Origin: Flavobacterium cheniae
Lineage (GTDB): Bacteria; Bacteroidota; Bacteroidia; Flavobacteriales; Flavobacteriaceae
NCBI RefSeq assembly: GCF_004363695.1
Contig: NZ_SNZC01000002.1
Span: 248,001-312,000 of the forward strand
Length of the DNA stretch: 64,000 bases
Reading direction: 5' to 3'
This document shows positions 18,754 through 28,106 of this stretch, piece after piece. Under the pieces are notes generated by a model. That model made no database searches. It was not told the DNA's origin and saw only the letters and a program-made list of their open reading frames with translations. How positions within the stretch are numbered: position 1 is the first letter of the stretch; every line of letters starts with the position of its first letter. Made by a program: the position numbers and the translations under genes.

Positions 18754-21700
18754 ATGAATTCATTCAACTTTAAAAAGTGGAACACTATTTTAGGATGGTC
18801 TACTTTTATGGTAGCATTAATTACTTATTCATTAACTGTAGAACCTACTATGAGTTTTTGGGATTGTGGTGAGTACATCGCAACATCAGCAAACTTAGAA
18901 GTAGGTCACCCACCAGGAGCACCATTATTTCAAATGCTAGGTGCTTTCTTTGCTATGTTTGCCTTTAGTCCAGACAAAATAGCTTTGATGGTAAACTACC
19001 TTTCTGTTTTTTCGAGTGCTTTTACAGTTCTTTTCATGTTTTGGTCTTTGACAATATTGTTAAAAAAATTAATTATTGGTGAAAAAGAAATTTCTACAAA
19101 CAACGCTATCATGATTTTAGGTAGTGCTGCAGTTGCAAGTTTATCATTCACTTTTACCGATAGTTTTTGGTATAATGCAGTAGAAGCCGAAGTTTATGCA
19201 ATGGCAACTTTTCTAATTGCATTATTATTTTGGTTAGGATTACGTTGGGAACAAGAACTTAACACACCAAGAGGCAACAAATGGTTACTTATTATTTCAT
19301 TAGTTATTGGACTTTCATTTGGTGTTCACTTTATGGCTTTATTAGCTTTTCCAGCAATTGGATTTCTATATTTCTTTAAAAAGTACCACAATGTAACTGT
19401 AAAAAGTTTCTTAATCGCTAATGTGGTTATTATCGCTATTTTACTTTTCATTTTTAAACTTTTACTTCCTTACACATTAGCTTTCTTTGGTAAAACGGAA
19501 ATTTTCATGGTAAATAGCCTCGGAATGCCTTTTAACTCGGGAACTATTTTTGCTTTTATTTTAATTGTGGCTGCTTTTTATTTTGGATTAAATTATACCA
19601 AGAAAAAAGGACATGTTTTTTATAATACATTAATCTTGTCTACTCTTTTCATCTTGATTGGGTTTTCAACTTGGATGATGTTACCAATTAGAGCTAATGC
19701 CAACACTCCAATTAACGAAAACAAACCTTCAGATGCGGCAGAGGTTTTAGCTTACTATAATCGTGAGCAATATGGAGAACAAAAATTATTTTACGGACCT
19801 CAATTTTCAGACACTTATTCTGGATTAGATCCTGTAACTCCTTATTTAGATGATAAACCTAACTATGAGCGTGATTACAAAACAAAAAAATATGTTATTA
19901 CTAACGATTATATCAACGCGAAACAAAACACAGATGATGCTCATAAAGCATTGTTACCAAGAATGTGGAGCAATGAACACAGAGAAAATTACATGATTTT
20001 TACTGAACCATTAGAGTTTAGAATTAATCCTGAATATGCTCACGAAGACGAATTGGTTCAAATTGTAACCCAATTTAGAAAAGCACACGCTGCTGGAGAA
20101 ATTGACGAAGCCGATTATGATAAATTCTTAAAAGGATATGGTGAATATTTAATTGTAGACAAACCTACTTTCTTCAACAACATGAAGTTCATGATTCAAT
20201 ATCAATTTGGATATATGTATGTTCGTTATCTACTTTGGAATTTTGTAGGAAGACAAAGTGATGTTCAAGGAAAATATGACAACACTAACGGAAATTGGCT
20301 TAGTGGAATTAGTTTTATTGACGAAATGTTTATTGGGACTCAAAAAAACCTACCATCAGACATGCAAAACAACAAAGGAAGAAACACTTATTTCTTCTTG
20401 CCTTTTATTTTAGCAATTATTGGAATGGTTTTTCATGCCAAAAGAGATATTAAGAGTTTCTACGTTTTACTAGTTTTATTCTTATTTACTGGATTAGCAT
20501 TAAAAATATACCTAAACGAAAGACCATTTGAACCAAGAGAAAGAGATTACGCGTTAGTAGGTTCGTTCTATGTATTTGCCATGTGGATTGGGTATGGAAT
20601 TTATGCCATTTTCGATACTTTGAAAAAATACATTCAACCAAAAGTAGCAATTCCAATAGTTTTAGCAACTTCATTATTAGCTTCTCCAGTGGTTTTAGCA
20701 GCTCAAAACTGGGATGACCATGATCGTTCGAACAAAGACACTGCGTTAACAATGGCGAAAGCATATTTAGATTCTTGTGAGCCAAATGCCATTTTATTTA
20801 CCATTGGTGATAACGATACTTTCCCATTATGGTACATGCAAGAAATTGAAGGCTATAGAACCGATATTCGAATCGTAAATACAAGCTTATTCATGACCGA
20901 TTGGTATATTGATCAAATGAAAATGAAAACGCACAATTCAGAGCCTATTCCTAGTTCTTTTAATAGAGAACAATACAAAGGAAGTAATAGAGATTATAGT
21001 TTATTCGTAGAAAGAACTAAAGAGCCTCTATTGTTAGACGAAATGCTTAAATTTATTGCATTAGATGATGAAAGAGCTAAAATTGAATTAAATAATGGTC
21101 GTAAAATCAACTACTTCCCATCTAAAAAAGTAATTTACCCTATTGACAAAGCAGCGGTTATAAAAAACAAAGCTGTTTCAGAAAAATTCTATGATTCAAT
21201 TGTTCCTGCTATCGAATTTGAAATTAAAGACGAAGCACTTTACAAAAATCGTTTAATGATGTTAGACATCGTAAATCAAAATAACTGGAAACGCCCTATC
21301 TATTTTACTGGTGGAAGTTTTGGTGAAGACGATTATCTTTGGATGAAAGACTACTTGCAGTTAGATGGAATGTGCTTTAAATTAGTTCCAATTAAAACGC
21401 CTGCAGAATCACCAAGTCCAATGAAAATGGGACAAATTGATGCTGATAAAATGTACAATATTGTAATGAAATGGGATTGGGGTAATAGTGGTAAATCAAT
21501 TATCTATCACGATCCAGAAACACGCAAAAACAGCATTAGCTACAGAACGAATTTAGCTCGCTTAATGGAAGCTTTAATTATGGAAGGTAAAATGGATAAA
21601 GCAGAAAAAGTTATTGATTTGGCAATGGAAAAAATGCCTGTTCAATATTTTGAGTATTATTCAATGCTTGAGCCTTTTGCAATTGGTTATTACGAAGTAG

Positions 21701-21954
21701 GTAAAAAAGAAAAAGCTAGAGCTATTATTTCTGAAGTCATTAAAAAATACCAAGAAAATTTATCGTTCTATAACAGCTGGAAACCAAGTGAACAAAACTT
21801 TGGCGCTATGGATATTGTAAGTGATATTGAATACTACAGAAGTTTACTTCAAGTTGCAGAATCAGCAGAAGATTTAGAATTCTACAATAAAGAAAAAGTG
21901 AAGTTCAATAATTTCAACAAAATGTTTGAACGTTTTGGAAGAAAAATGGAATAA
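18754..21954 (+). CDS. DUF2723 / GT117-family polytopic membrane protein (putative protein O-glycosyltransferase)
   Basis: This 1066-aa protein has about 12-13 membrane helices in its first 650 residues and a long soluble C-terminal region. The first loop contains FWDCGEYIATS, an acidic Asp/Glu signature comparable with the catalytic loop of protein O-mannosyltransferases. DUF2723 proteins are classed as GT117 and are widespread in Bacteroidota, where extracytoplasmic O-glycosylation is common. The C-terminal third has helical-repeat character (LARLMEALIMEGKMDKAEKV). It is monocistronic with a strong terminator. The exact acceptor and sugar cannot be read from sequence. Confidence 0.85.
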   Translation: MNSFNFKKWNTILGWSTFMVALITYSLTVEPTMSFWDCGEYIATSANLEVGHPPGAPLFQMLGAFFAMFAFSPDKIALMVNYLSVFSSAFTVLFMFWSLTILLKKLIIGEKEISTNNAIMILGSAAVASLSFTFTDSFWYNAVEAEVYAMATFLIALLFWLGLRWEQELNTPRGNKWLLIISLVIGLSFGVHFMALLAFPAIGFLYFFKKYHNVTVKSFLIANVVIIAILLFIFKLLLPYTLAFFGKTEIFMVNSLGMPFNSGTIFAFILIVAAFYFGLNYTKKKGHVFYNTLILSTLFILIGFSTWMMLPIRANANTPINENKPSDAAEVLAYYNREQYGEQKLFYGPQFSDTYSGLDPVTPYLDDKPNYERDYKTKKYVITNDYINAKQNTDDAHKALLPRMWSNEHRENYMIFTEPLEFRINPEYAHEDELVQIVTQFRKAHAAGEIDEADYDKFLKGYGEYLIVDKPTFFNNMKFMIQYQFGYMYVRYLLWNFVGRQSDVQGKYDNTNGNWLSGISFIDEMFIGTQKNLPSDMQNNKGRNTYFFLPFILAIIGMVFHAKRDIKSFYVLLVLFLFTGLALKIYLNERPFEPRERDYALVGSFYVFAMWIGYGIYAIFDTLKKYIQPKVAIPIVLATSLLASPVVLAAQNWDDHDRSNKDTALTMAKAYLDSCEPNAILFTIGDNDTFPLWYMQEIEGYRTDIRIVNTSLFMTDWYIDQMKMKTHNSEPIPSSFNREQYKGSNRDYSLFVERTKEPLLLDEMLKFIALDDERAKIELNNGRKINYFPSKKVIYPIDKAAVIKNKAVSEKFYDSIVPAIEFEIKDEALYKNRLMMLDIVNQNNWKRPIYFTGGSFGEDDYLWMKDYLQLDGMCFKLVPIKTPAESPSPMKMGQIDADKMYNIVMKWDWGNSGKSIIYHDPETRKNSISYRTNLARLMEALIMEGKMDKAEKVIDLAMEKMPVQYFEYYSMLEPFAIGYYEVGKKEKARAIISEVIKKYQENLSFYNSWKPSEQNFGAMDIVSDIEYYRSLLQVAESAEDLEFYNKEKVKFNNFNKMFERFGRKME

Positions 21955-21970
21955 CTAATTTTCAAAATAT

Positions 21971-22017
21971 AAAATGTTCCAAATGAAAGAAATTTCGTTT
22001 GGAACATTTTTTTTATA
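21971..22017 (+). terminator. Terminator of the DUF2723 gene
   Basis: A 13-bp stem (21971-21983 with 21998-22010) is followed by a T tract. Confidence 0.88.
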
Positions 22018-22030
22018 CTAATTTTACAAG

Positions 22031-22669
22031 ATGAACTTCAATTGGGTAAAAACAAATAAATGGATTAAAAAGATTTTCAATAATCTGGTTTGGGAAATTC
22101 CTAATTCGGATAAAAAAATCTATTTAACTTTTGATGATGGCCCAATTCCTGAAGTAACCGAATGGGTTTTAGATATTTTAAAAACGGAAGATGTTAAAGC
22201 AACTTTCTTTTGTATTGGTGATAATATCCGAAAACATCCCGAAGTTTACAAAAGAATTTTGTCTGAAGGTCATCAAACCGGAAACCACACTTTTAATCAT
22301 TTAAACGGTTGGAAAACCGAAACTAATCATTATATCGATAATTTCAAGTTGTGCGAAACTGAAATCTTGAAACTGAATGCTGAAAACTCGTTTTTATTTC
22401 GTCCTCCTTACGGAAAAATTAAACCAAGTCAATCAAAAGCAATTCGACAATTTGGTTACAAAATAATTATGTGGGATGTTTTGAGTTATGATTTTGACTC
22501 AACCATTTCTGCAGAAAAATGTTTAGAAAACGTAATTTCAAATACAGAACAAGGAAGCATTATCGTATTTCACGATAGCCTGAAAGCAGAAAAAAATCTG
22601 AAATATGCATTACCAAAAGTAATACAAATTTTAAAAGATAAGGGGTTTGTTTTTGATGTAATTTCTTAG
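22031..22669 (+). CDS. Polysaccharide deacetylase family protein (NodB domain)
   Basis: This 212-aa carbohydrate esterase 4 protein shows the family motifs in order: TFDDGP (catalytic and metal Asp), GNHTFNH (metal His pair), RPPYGK and IVFHDS. Such enzymes remove N-acetyl groups from peptidoglycan or other amino-sugar polymers; the substrate is not determined. There is no signal peptide, although the first 25 residues are basic and aromatic. The stop codon overlaps the stop of the convergent thioredoxin-like gene. Confidence 0.88.
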   Translation: MNFNWVKTNKWIKKIFNNLVWEIPNSDKKIYLTFDDGPIPEVTEWVLDILKTEDVKATFFCIGDNIRKHPEVYKRILSEGHQTGNHTFNHLNGWKTETNHYIDNFKLCETEILKLNAENSFLFRPPYGKIKPSQSKAIRQFGYKIIMWDVLSYDFDSTISAEKCLENVISNTEQGSIIVFHDSLKAEKNLKYALPKVIQILKDKGFVFDVIS

Positions 22670-22962
22670 GCTTGTTCTTGCACTAACGAAATTAAAGTGT
22701 TTGCATCAAGTTCGCCGCTTTGTCTCCATACCATTTGACCTTCTTTATAAATCATTAAAGTAGGCAAACCTTTAATACGAAGCGCTTCAGCTAATTCCTG
22801 ATTTTTATCCACATCAATTTTAATTACACGTGCTTTATCTCCTAAAGCAGCCGCAACGTGACGAATTACTTCATTCATAGCTACTGAAGGTTCATTCCAC
22901 TCTGTAAAGAAATCGATTAGTACAGGTACTTGAGCATCGATAAGTTCTCCAAATTTTGACAT
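22666..22962 (-). CDS. Thioredoxin-fold protein lacking the CXXC active site
   Basis: This 98-aa protein aligns along the whole length of thioredoxin: PVLIDFFTEWNEPS, VIKIDVDKNQELAEAL, the cis-Pro segment IKGLPTLMIYK, and the WRQSGELD tail. At the active site, Trp22 is followed by Asn-Glu-Pro-Ser instead of Cys-Gly-Pro-Cys, and the protein contains no cysteine. It cannot be a classical disulfide reductase, so a binding or chaperone role is inferred. The gene is convergent with the deacetylase gene, sharing 4 nt. Confidence 0.88.
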   Translation of the reverse strand: MSKFGELIDAQVPVLIDFFTEWNEPSVAMNEVIRHVAAALGDKARVIKIDVDKNQELAEALRIKGLPTLMIYKEGQMVWRQSGELDANTLISLVQEQA

Positions 22963-23013
22963 AAATTGAATTTATTAGTATCAAAAAAATAATTTTCACA
23001 CGAAAATAATATA

Positions 23014-23021
23014 CAAATGTA
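23014..23021 (-). promoter_or_regulatory. Candidate -7 box for the thioredoxin-like gene
   Basis: The minus strand reads TACATTTG, matching TAnnTTTG, about 52 nt upstream of the start codon. No clear -33 element is seen. Confidence 0.4.
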
Positions 23022-23035
23022 GCATTTTTACTGAA

Positions 23036-24265
23036 TTACGCTACATTTTCTCCTTTTTTTAGTTCAATAACAGTTATTTCGGGCATAATTCCTACTCTAC
23101 CAGGATAAGCATGGAAGCCAAAACCCCTATTTACATAAATATATCTTCCCGCATTTTCATACAATCCAGCCCATTGTTTGTAAACATATTGCACCGGACT
23201 CCATTTTACCCAACCCGGAATTTCTATCCCAAATTGAAACCCATGAGTATGACCCGAAAGCGTTAAATGATAATGATTATCATCGTGCTGAATTTTCTCA
23301 TCCCAATGACTTGGATCGTGACTCATTACAATTTTAAAATCTTCTTTCGTTAGTCCTTTCGAAGCTAAATTCAAATCACCACGTTCACCAAATTTTCTTC
23401 CCCAGTTTTCAACACCTACAATAGCTAATTCTTGATTGTCTTTTTTGATTTTCACATGTTCATTCAACAACAATTTGAAATCAATTTTATCATGAATCGC
23501 TTTTATTCCTTCAAAATTAGCTTGTTTTTCAGCTTGAGATTTCCAATCTAAATATTCGCCATAATCGTGATTTCCTAAGACAGAAAACTTTCCAAATTTC
23601 GGATTATGAATTCCTTTGAACGTATCAATCCAAGGATCCATTTCGGTAGCGTGCGTATTTACGATATCTCCAGTAAACAAAACCATATCCGAATTTTGCT
23701 CATTAATCAAATCAATCGCATATTGGATTTTCTCTGCATCATCAAAACTTCCACTGTGAACATCCGAAATATGAGTAATCGTAGTTCCATCAAAAGCATC
23801 TGGTAAATCAGGAAAAAACAAGGTTTGTTTGATTACTTTATAATTGTATTTTCCAATGGTAATTCCATATAAAAATGAAGCAAACGGAATAGCAGCTATT
23901 CCTAACGCGATTTGACTCACAAAACGTCTTCTTTCAGGTAAAAATCCTTCAGAACCACTTTTCGTTATCACACCAAATAATCCAGCAAAAAAGCGAATAA
24001 TGTCTTCTCCAAATAATATGACAGTCAATAATAATTTAGGAACATATAGTAGTAACAACAACCCAAAAGTCAACATAGTTTTTGGGGTTTGACCTACACT
24101 TCTATCAAAATGATACAGTTGGTAAACAATATAAAATAAAGCGATTGCAGATGTTACATAATAGAAAATAAAAAACCACTTCGATTTTATCAAAGTCTTA
24201 AACGCCTGAAAAGCATAGATTTCCAGAATGACAACAAATACTAAAAAAACAATCCAACGAATCAT
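23036..24265 (-). CDS. Membrane-anchored metallophosphoesterase
   Basis: This 409-aa protein has four membrane helices in the first 140 residues, then a calcineurin-like phosphoesterase domain. The metal motifs appear in order: ISDVHSGS, FTGDIVN, LGNHDYGEY, MSHDPSHW and LSGHTHGFQFG. This matches the YkuE/YaeI-like branch of membrane phosphohydrolases. The physiological substrate, possibly a lipid or cell-wall phosphate, is not evident. It is divergent from polA, with 124 nt between them. Confidence 0.87.
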   Translation of the reverse strand: MIRWIVFLVFVVILEIYAFQAFKTLIKSKWFFIFYYVTSAIALFYIVYQLYHFDRSVGQTPKTMLTFGLLLLLYVPKLLLTVILFGEDIIRFFAGLFGVITKSGSEGFLPERRRFVSQIALGIAAIPFASFLYGITIGKYNYKVIKQTLFFPDLPDAFDGTTITHISDVHSGSFDDAEKIQYAIDLINEQNSDMVLFTGDIVNTHATEMDPWIDTFKGIHNPKFGKFSVLGNHDYGEYLDWKSQAEKQANFEGIKAIHDKIDFKLLLNEHVKIKKDNQELAIVGVENWGRKFGERGDLNLASKGLTKEDFKIVMSHDPSHWDEKIQHDDNHYHLTLSGHTHGFQFGIEIPGWVKWSPVQYVYKQWAGLYENAGRYIYVNRGFGFHAYPGRVGIMPEITVIELKKGENVA

Positions 24266-24389
24266 TAGCTCTTTTTTTTTGCAAAGTAAGCAACAAGTTA
24301 GGCAAATTGATACTGCATTAAATGAATTTTAACAAAGTTTTTTTAAGCAAAGAATTGTACTTTTACATTTTTAATGAAATTTCAGAACA

Positions 24390-27242
24390 ATGTCACAAAA
24401 ACGTCTTTTCCTTCTTGATGCTTACGCGCTTATCTTTCGTGGGTATTATGCTTTTATAAAAAATCCTCGTATCAATTCTAAAGGAATGGATACTTCTGCC
24501 ATTATGGGATTCATGAATTCTCTAATGGACGTAATTAAGCGCGAAAAACCTGACCATTTAGCGGTGGCTTTTGATAAAGGCGGAAGCGATTATCGTTTTG
24601 AAATGTATCAAGAATACAAAGCGCACCGTGACGAAACGCCAGAAGCAATTAAAATTGCGGTTCCTTATATTCAAGAATTATTGAAGGCGATGCATATTCC
24701 AATTATCGAAAAAGCAGGTTTTGAAGCCGATGATTTAATTGGAACATTAGCGAAACAAGCCGAAAAAGAAGGATTTCAAGTATTCATGGTGACGCCAGAT
24801 AAGGATTTTGCACAATTAGTTTCGGAAAATATTTTTATGTATAAACCCGCCCGAATGGGGAATGATATTGAGATTTGGGGAATTCCTGAAGTCTTAGCAA
24901 AATTTGAAATCGAGCGTCCTGATCAAGTAATTGATTTTTTAGGAATGATGGGCGATTCTGCCGATAATATTCCAGGATTACCTGGTGTGGGTGAAAAAAC
25001 AGCGAAGAAATTCTTAGCCGAATATGGCACTTTAGAAAATTTATTGGCGAATACGCATCAGCTAAAAGGTGCAATGAAAGATAAAATCGAAGCTAATAAA
25101 GAATTGGGGATTTTATCCAAAAAATTAGCCACTATCCTACTCGATTGTCCGGTGACATTTGATGCTGACGATTACGAATTATCGAAACCAGATGTGGAGA
25201 AAACCGATGCTTTGTTTCAGGAATTAGAATTCCGTCAAATGAAAGCGCAGTTTGATAAATTATTTGGATCTGGGAAAGAATACGACGAAATTGATGCCAA
25301 CGGAAATACTTCTGAAATTCCACAACCCATAAAAAAAGCGCCAGCTAAAAAATCAAACGAAGACCAATTCGATTTGTTTGGTTTTAGCGATGAATCGGTT
25401 GAACCAACAGCGAATCATTCGTATTATGCAACGTTAGAAAATACCACGCATTTTTACCAAATTATTCAAGGTGATTTGCCTGTAAAATTGTTGTTACAGA
25501 ATTTATTAAATCAAACTTCGGTTTGTTTTGATACTGAAACTACTGGAATTGATGCTTTAAATGCAGAATTAGTAGGAATGTCGTTCTCTTTCGAAAAAGG
25601 AAAAGGATTTTATGTTCCGTTTCCCGAAAATCAGGAAGAAGCTCAAATTCTAATTGAAAAATTCAGACCATTCTTCGAAAATTCAACCATCGAAAAAATA
25701 GGTCAGAACATGAAATACGACTTGAAAATTCTTTCGAATTACAACATGCAAGTCAAAGGTAAATTATTCGACACCATGATTGCGCATTATCTGATTAATC
25801 CTGATATGCGTCATAACATGGATGTGTTGTCGGAAACGTATTTGAAATATGCGCCAAAATCGATTGAAACTTTAATTGGTAAAAAAGGCAAAAATCAATT
25901 GTCGATGCGCGATGTTCCATTAGAAGACATCAAAGAATATGCAACTGAAGATGCTGATATTACCTTCCAATTAAAAGAACATTTTCAACCGATTTTAGAA
26001 AAAGTAGGCACAAAAAAATTGTTTGACGAAATCGAAATTCCGTTAGTTCCAGTTTTAGCTGATATGGAAAAAGAAGGTATTCGCTTAGATGTAGAATTTC
26101 TAAAAAGTATGTCGGTTGACATGCAAAAAGAAATCAATGCGTTTGAACAACAAATTTATGAAACCGCTGGTGAGAAATTCAATTTGGCTTCTCCAAAACA
26201 GTTGGGTGATATTTTATTCGACAAACTAAAAATTGGTGGTGCAAAACAAAAGAAAACCAAAACCGGTCAGTATGCGACTGGTGAAGAAGTGTTGAGTTAT
26301 TTGGCTAACGAACATCAAATTGTGCGCGATATTTTAGAATGGCGTCAAATGGTGAAATTGCAAAGTACGTATATTGATGCATTACCAAATCAAGTCGATA
26401 AAAAAACAGGAAGAGTGCATACCGATTATATGCAAACTGTGGCTGCAACTGGTCGTTTGAGCTCTACAAATCCAAACCTACAAAACATTCCTATTCGAAC
26501 CGAAAAAGGACGATTAATAAGAAAAGCCTTCATTGCTCGCGATGAAAATTACACCTTACTTTCTGCCGATTATTCTCAAATTGAATTGCGTATTATTGCT
26601 GCTTTGTGTGGTGAAGAAAATATGATTAAAGCGTTTCAAAATCACGAAGACATTCACAAAAGTACGGCTGCAAAAGTATTCAATGTGCCTTTAGACGAAG
26701 TTACAAAAGAGCAAAGAAGTCATGCTAAAACCGTAAACTTTGGAATTATTTATGGCGTTTCGGCTTTTGGATTGAGCAACCAAACCAACTTATCTCGAAA
26801 AGAAAGCGCGGAATTAATTGAAGCGTATTATCAAACGTATCCAAAATTAAAATCGTTTATGACTTCGCAAGTGGATTTTGCTAGAGAAAACGGTTATGTG
26901 GAGACAATTTCAGGAAGAAGACGTTATTTGAAAGACATCAACTCAGCCAACGCAATTGTTCGTGGCGGTGCGGAACGAAATGCGGTAAATGCGCCCATTC
27001 AAGGTTCGGCTGCGGATATCATTAAAATTGCGATGATTAACATACACAAAAAACTTACGGCTGAAAATTGGAAATCAAAAATGCTATTGCAAGTACATGA
27101 CGAATTAGTATTTGATGTACACAACTCCGAATTAGAAAAAATTCAACCAATGATCAAACACGAAATGGAAAACGCTTTCAAAATGGCCGTTCCGTTAGAT
27201 GTGGAAATTGGTCTGGGTAAAAACTGGTTAGAAGCGCATTAG
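24390..27242 (+). CDS. polA: DNA polymerase I
   Basis: This 950-aa polymerase has all three domains. The 5' nuclease (1-290) contains FEADDLIGTLA. A 3'-5' exonuclease follows, with FDTETTG near residue 380 and ATEDADITF, so the proofreading acidic residues look intact. Polymerase motif A is DYSQIELRI, motif B lies in the AKTVNFGIIYGVS region, and motif C is VHDELVF. It fills gaps and removes RNA primers. A weak TACTTTTA -7 sequence lies at 24358-24365. Immediately after the stop is a short heptad repeat. Confidence 0.97.
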   Translation: MSQKRLFLLDAYALIFRGYYAFIKNPRINSKGMDTSAIMGFMNSLMDVIKREKPDHLAVAFDKGGSDYRFEMYQEYKAHRDETPEAIKIAVPYIQELLKAMHIPIIEKAGFEADDLIGTLAKQAEKEGFQVFMVTPDKDFAQLVSENIFMYKPARMGNDIEIWGIPEVLAKFEIERPDQVIDFLGMMGDSADNIPGLPGVGEKTAKKFLAEYGTLENLLANTHQLKGAMKDKIEANKELGILSKKLATILLDCPVTFDADDYELSKPDVEKTDALFQELEFRQMKAQFDKLFGSGKEYDEIDANGNTSEIPQPIKKAPAKKSNEDQFDLFGFSDESVEPTANHSYYATLENTTHFYQIIQGDLPVKLLLQNLLNQTSVCFDTETTGIDALNAELVGMSFSFEKGKGFYVPFPENQEEAQILIEKFRPFFENSTIEKIGQNMKYDLKILSNYNMQVKGKLFDTMIAHYLINPDMRHNMDVLSETYLKYAPKSIETLIGKKGKNQLSMRDVPLEDIKEYATEDADITFQLKEHFQPILEKVGTKKLFDEIEIPLVPVLADMEKEGIRLDVEFLKSMSVDMQKEINAFEQQIYETAGEKFNLASPKQLGDILFDKLKIGGAKQKKTKTGQYATGEEVLSYLANEHQIVRDILEWRQMVKLQSTYIDALPNQVDKKTGRVHTDYMQTVAATGRLSSTNPNLQNIPIRTEKGRLIRKAFIARDENYTLLSADYSQIELRIIAALCGEENMIKAFQNHEDIHKSTAAKVFNVPLDEVTKEQRSHAKTVNFGIIYGVSAFGLSNQTNLSRKESAELIEAYYQTYPKLKSFMTSQVDFARENGYVETISGRRRYLKDINSANAIVRGGAERNAVNAPIQGSAADIIKIAMINIHKKLTAENWKSKMLLQVHDELVFDVHNSELEKIQPMIKHEMENAFKMAVPLDVEIGLGKNWLEAH

Positions 27243-27243
27243 A

Positions 27244-27277
27244 AAAGTGGTCAGTGGACAGTCGCAGTTGGCAGTGT
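27244..27277. repeat. Degenerate heptad repeat downstream of polA
   Basis: AGT trinucleotides start at 27246, 27253, 27260, 27266 and 27273, giving spacings of 7, 7, 6 and 7 nt. The units read agtggtc, agtggac, agtcgc and agttggc. The array begins 2 nt after the polA stop. Confidence 0.6.
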
Positions 27278-27307
27278 ATATTAACAATTAAAAACAAATA
27301 TTTAGAA

Positions 27308-27730
27308 ATGAAGAAAATTTTATTAGTAGCCGTTTTAGCAATTTTAGCTTCATGTGATAACATAACAACAAAAAACAATGCTCCTGAAGATATTAAATTT
27401 GCTGAAGGATTAGCAACTAAATTTTATGAAGAATTGTCTAATAAAGATACAATCAAAATTAGCAGTTACTTAGACAAGTCTATTGCTAAAGAAGAACTTG
27501 GCAAATTAGTTAAGAAAAATTTACAAGACTATGGAGAAATAATTAAAGTTGACATCAATAAAACTCAAACTTCTAGTGTTACAAAAAATGATGTTAATGA
27601 GACAAAATATAGTATGGAAATAACAACTATTTACCAAAAAGGTAAAACTATTGATGAGATTTCATTTACAAAAGACAATAATAAAGAAATCACACTAAAT
27701 TCATATTTAGTCCATGATGTAATTGAATAA
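27308..27730 (+). CDS. Small uncharacterised lipoprotein
   Basis: This 140-aa protein has a clear lipoprotein signal, MKKILLVAVLAILASC, with the lipidated Cys at position 16. The ATG at 27308 is chosen because it opens the signal peptide. The mature part begins with an acidic helix (FAEGLATKFYEELSNKD) and then strands with NETKYSMEITTIYQ. This resembles the small NTF2-like or DUF4019-type lipoprotein fold, but no family is claimed. It is followed by a strong terminator. Confidence 0.7.
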   Translation: MKKILLVAVLAILASCDNITTKNNAPEDIKFAEGLATKFYEELSNKDTIKISSYLDKSIAKEELGKLVKKNLQDYGEIIKVDINKTQTSSVTKNDVNETKYSMEITTIYQKGKTIDEISFTKDNNKEITLNSYLVHDVIE

Positions 27731-27751
27731 GAAGTCTCAAATATTTATTAC

Positions 27752-27790
27752 AAACCCGATAGGTTTTGAAACCTATCGGGTTTATTTTTT
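27752..27790 (+). terminator. Terminator of the small lipoprotein gene
   Basis: A long stem (AAACCCGATAGGTTT with AAACCTATCGGGTTT) has a very tight loop and is followed by a T-rich tract. Confidence 0.88.
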
Positions 27791-27814
27791 GAAAAGATTT
27801 TGCTATTTGAAATA

Positions 27815-27838
27815 ATATTTAGATATTTGTCTAAATAT
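27815..27838. promoter_or_regulatory. Palindromic operator of the ArsR/SdpI pair
   Basis: Perfect 9-bp inverted repeat arms (ATATTTAGA and TCTAAATAT) flank a 6-nt spacer. It ends 10 nt before the ArsR-type start codon and overlaps the core-promoter region. Position and symmetry fit an autorepressor site. Confidence 0.65.
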
Positions 27839-27848
27839 ATAAATTAAT

Positions 27849-28103
27849 ATGAACGCAATTTTCAAAGCCTTAAACGACGAAACCAGAAGAGATATTCTGG
27901 AATTGCTGCGCAAACAGGAAATGACGGCTGGCGATATTGCAGACCAATTTCATATTTCAAAACCTAGTATTTCGCATCATTTGGATATTTTAAAACGTGC
28001 CGATTTAGTCACGAGCGAGAAAAAAGGGCAATTTGTAGTCTATTCTTTAAACACTACAATTGTTGACGACATTTTACAATGGATTATTACTCTAAAAAAA
28101 TAA
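27849..28103 (+). CDS. ArsR-family autorepressor (SdpR-like)
   Basis: This 84-aa winged-helix regulator opens with FKALNDETRRDILELLRKQEMTA, the classic ArsR start. The recognition helix region is HISKPSISHHLDILKRADLV, followed by a beta wing (SEKKGQFVVYSL). No metal-binding cysteines are present, so it is not a metal sensor of the usual type. It is followed after 3 nt by the SdpI gene, the arrangement of Bacillus sdpR-sdpI and related pairs. A palindrome precedes it. Control by sequestration at the membrane is an inference by analogy. Confidence 0.88.
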   Translation: MNAIFKALNDETRRDILELLRKQEMTAGDIADQFHISKPSISHHLDILKRADLVTSEKKGQFVVYSLNTTIVDDILQWIITLKK

Positions 28104-28106
28104 AGT

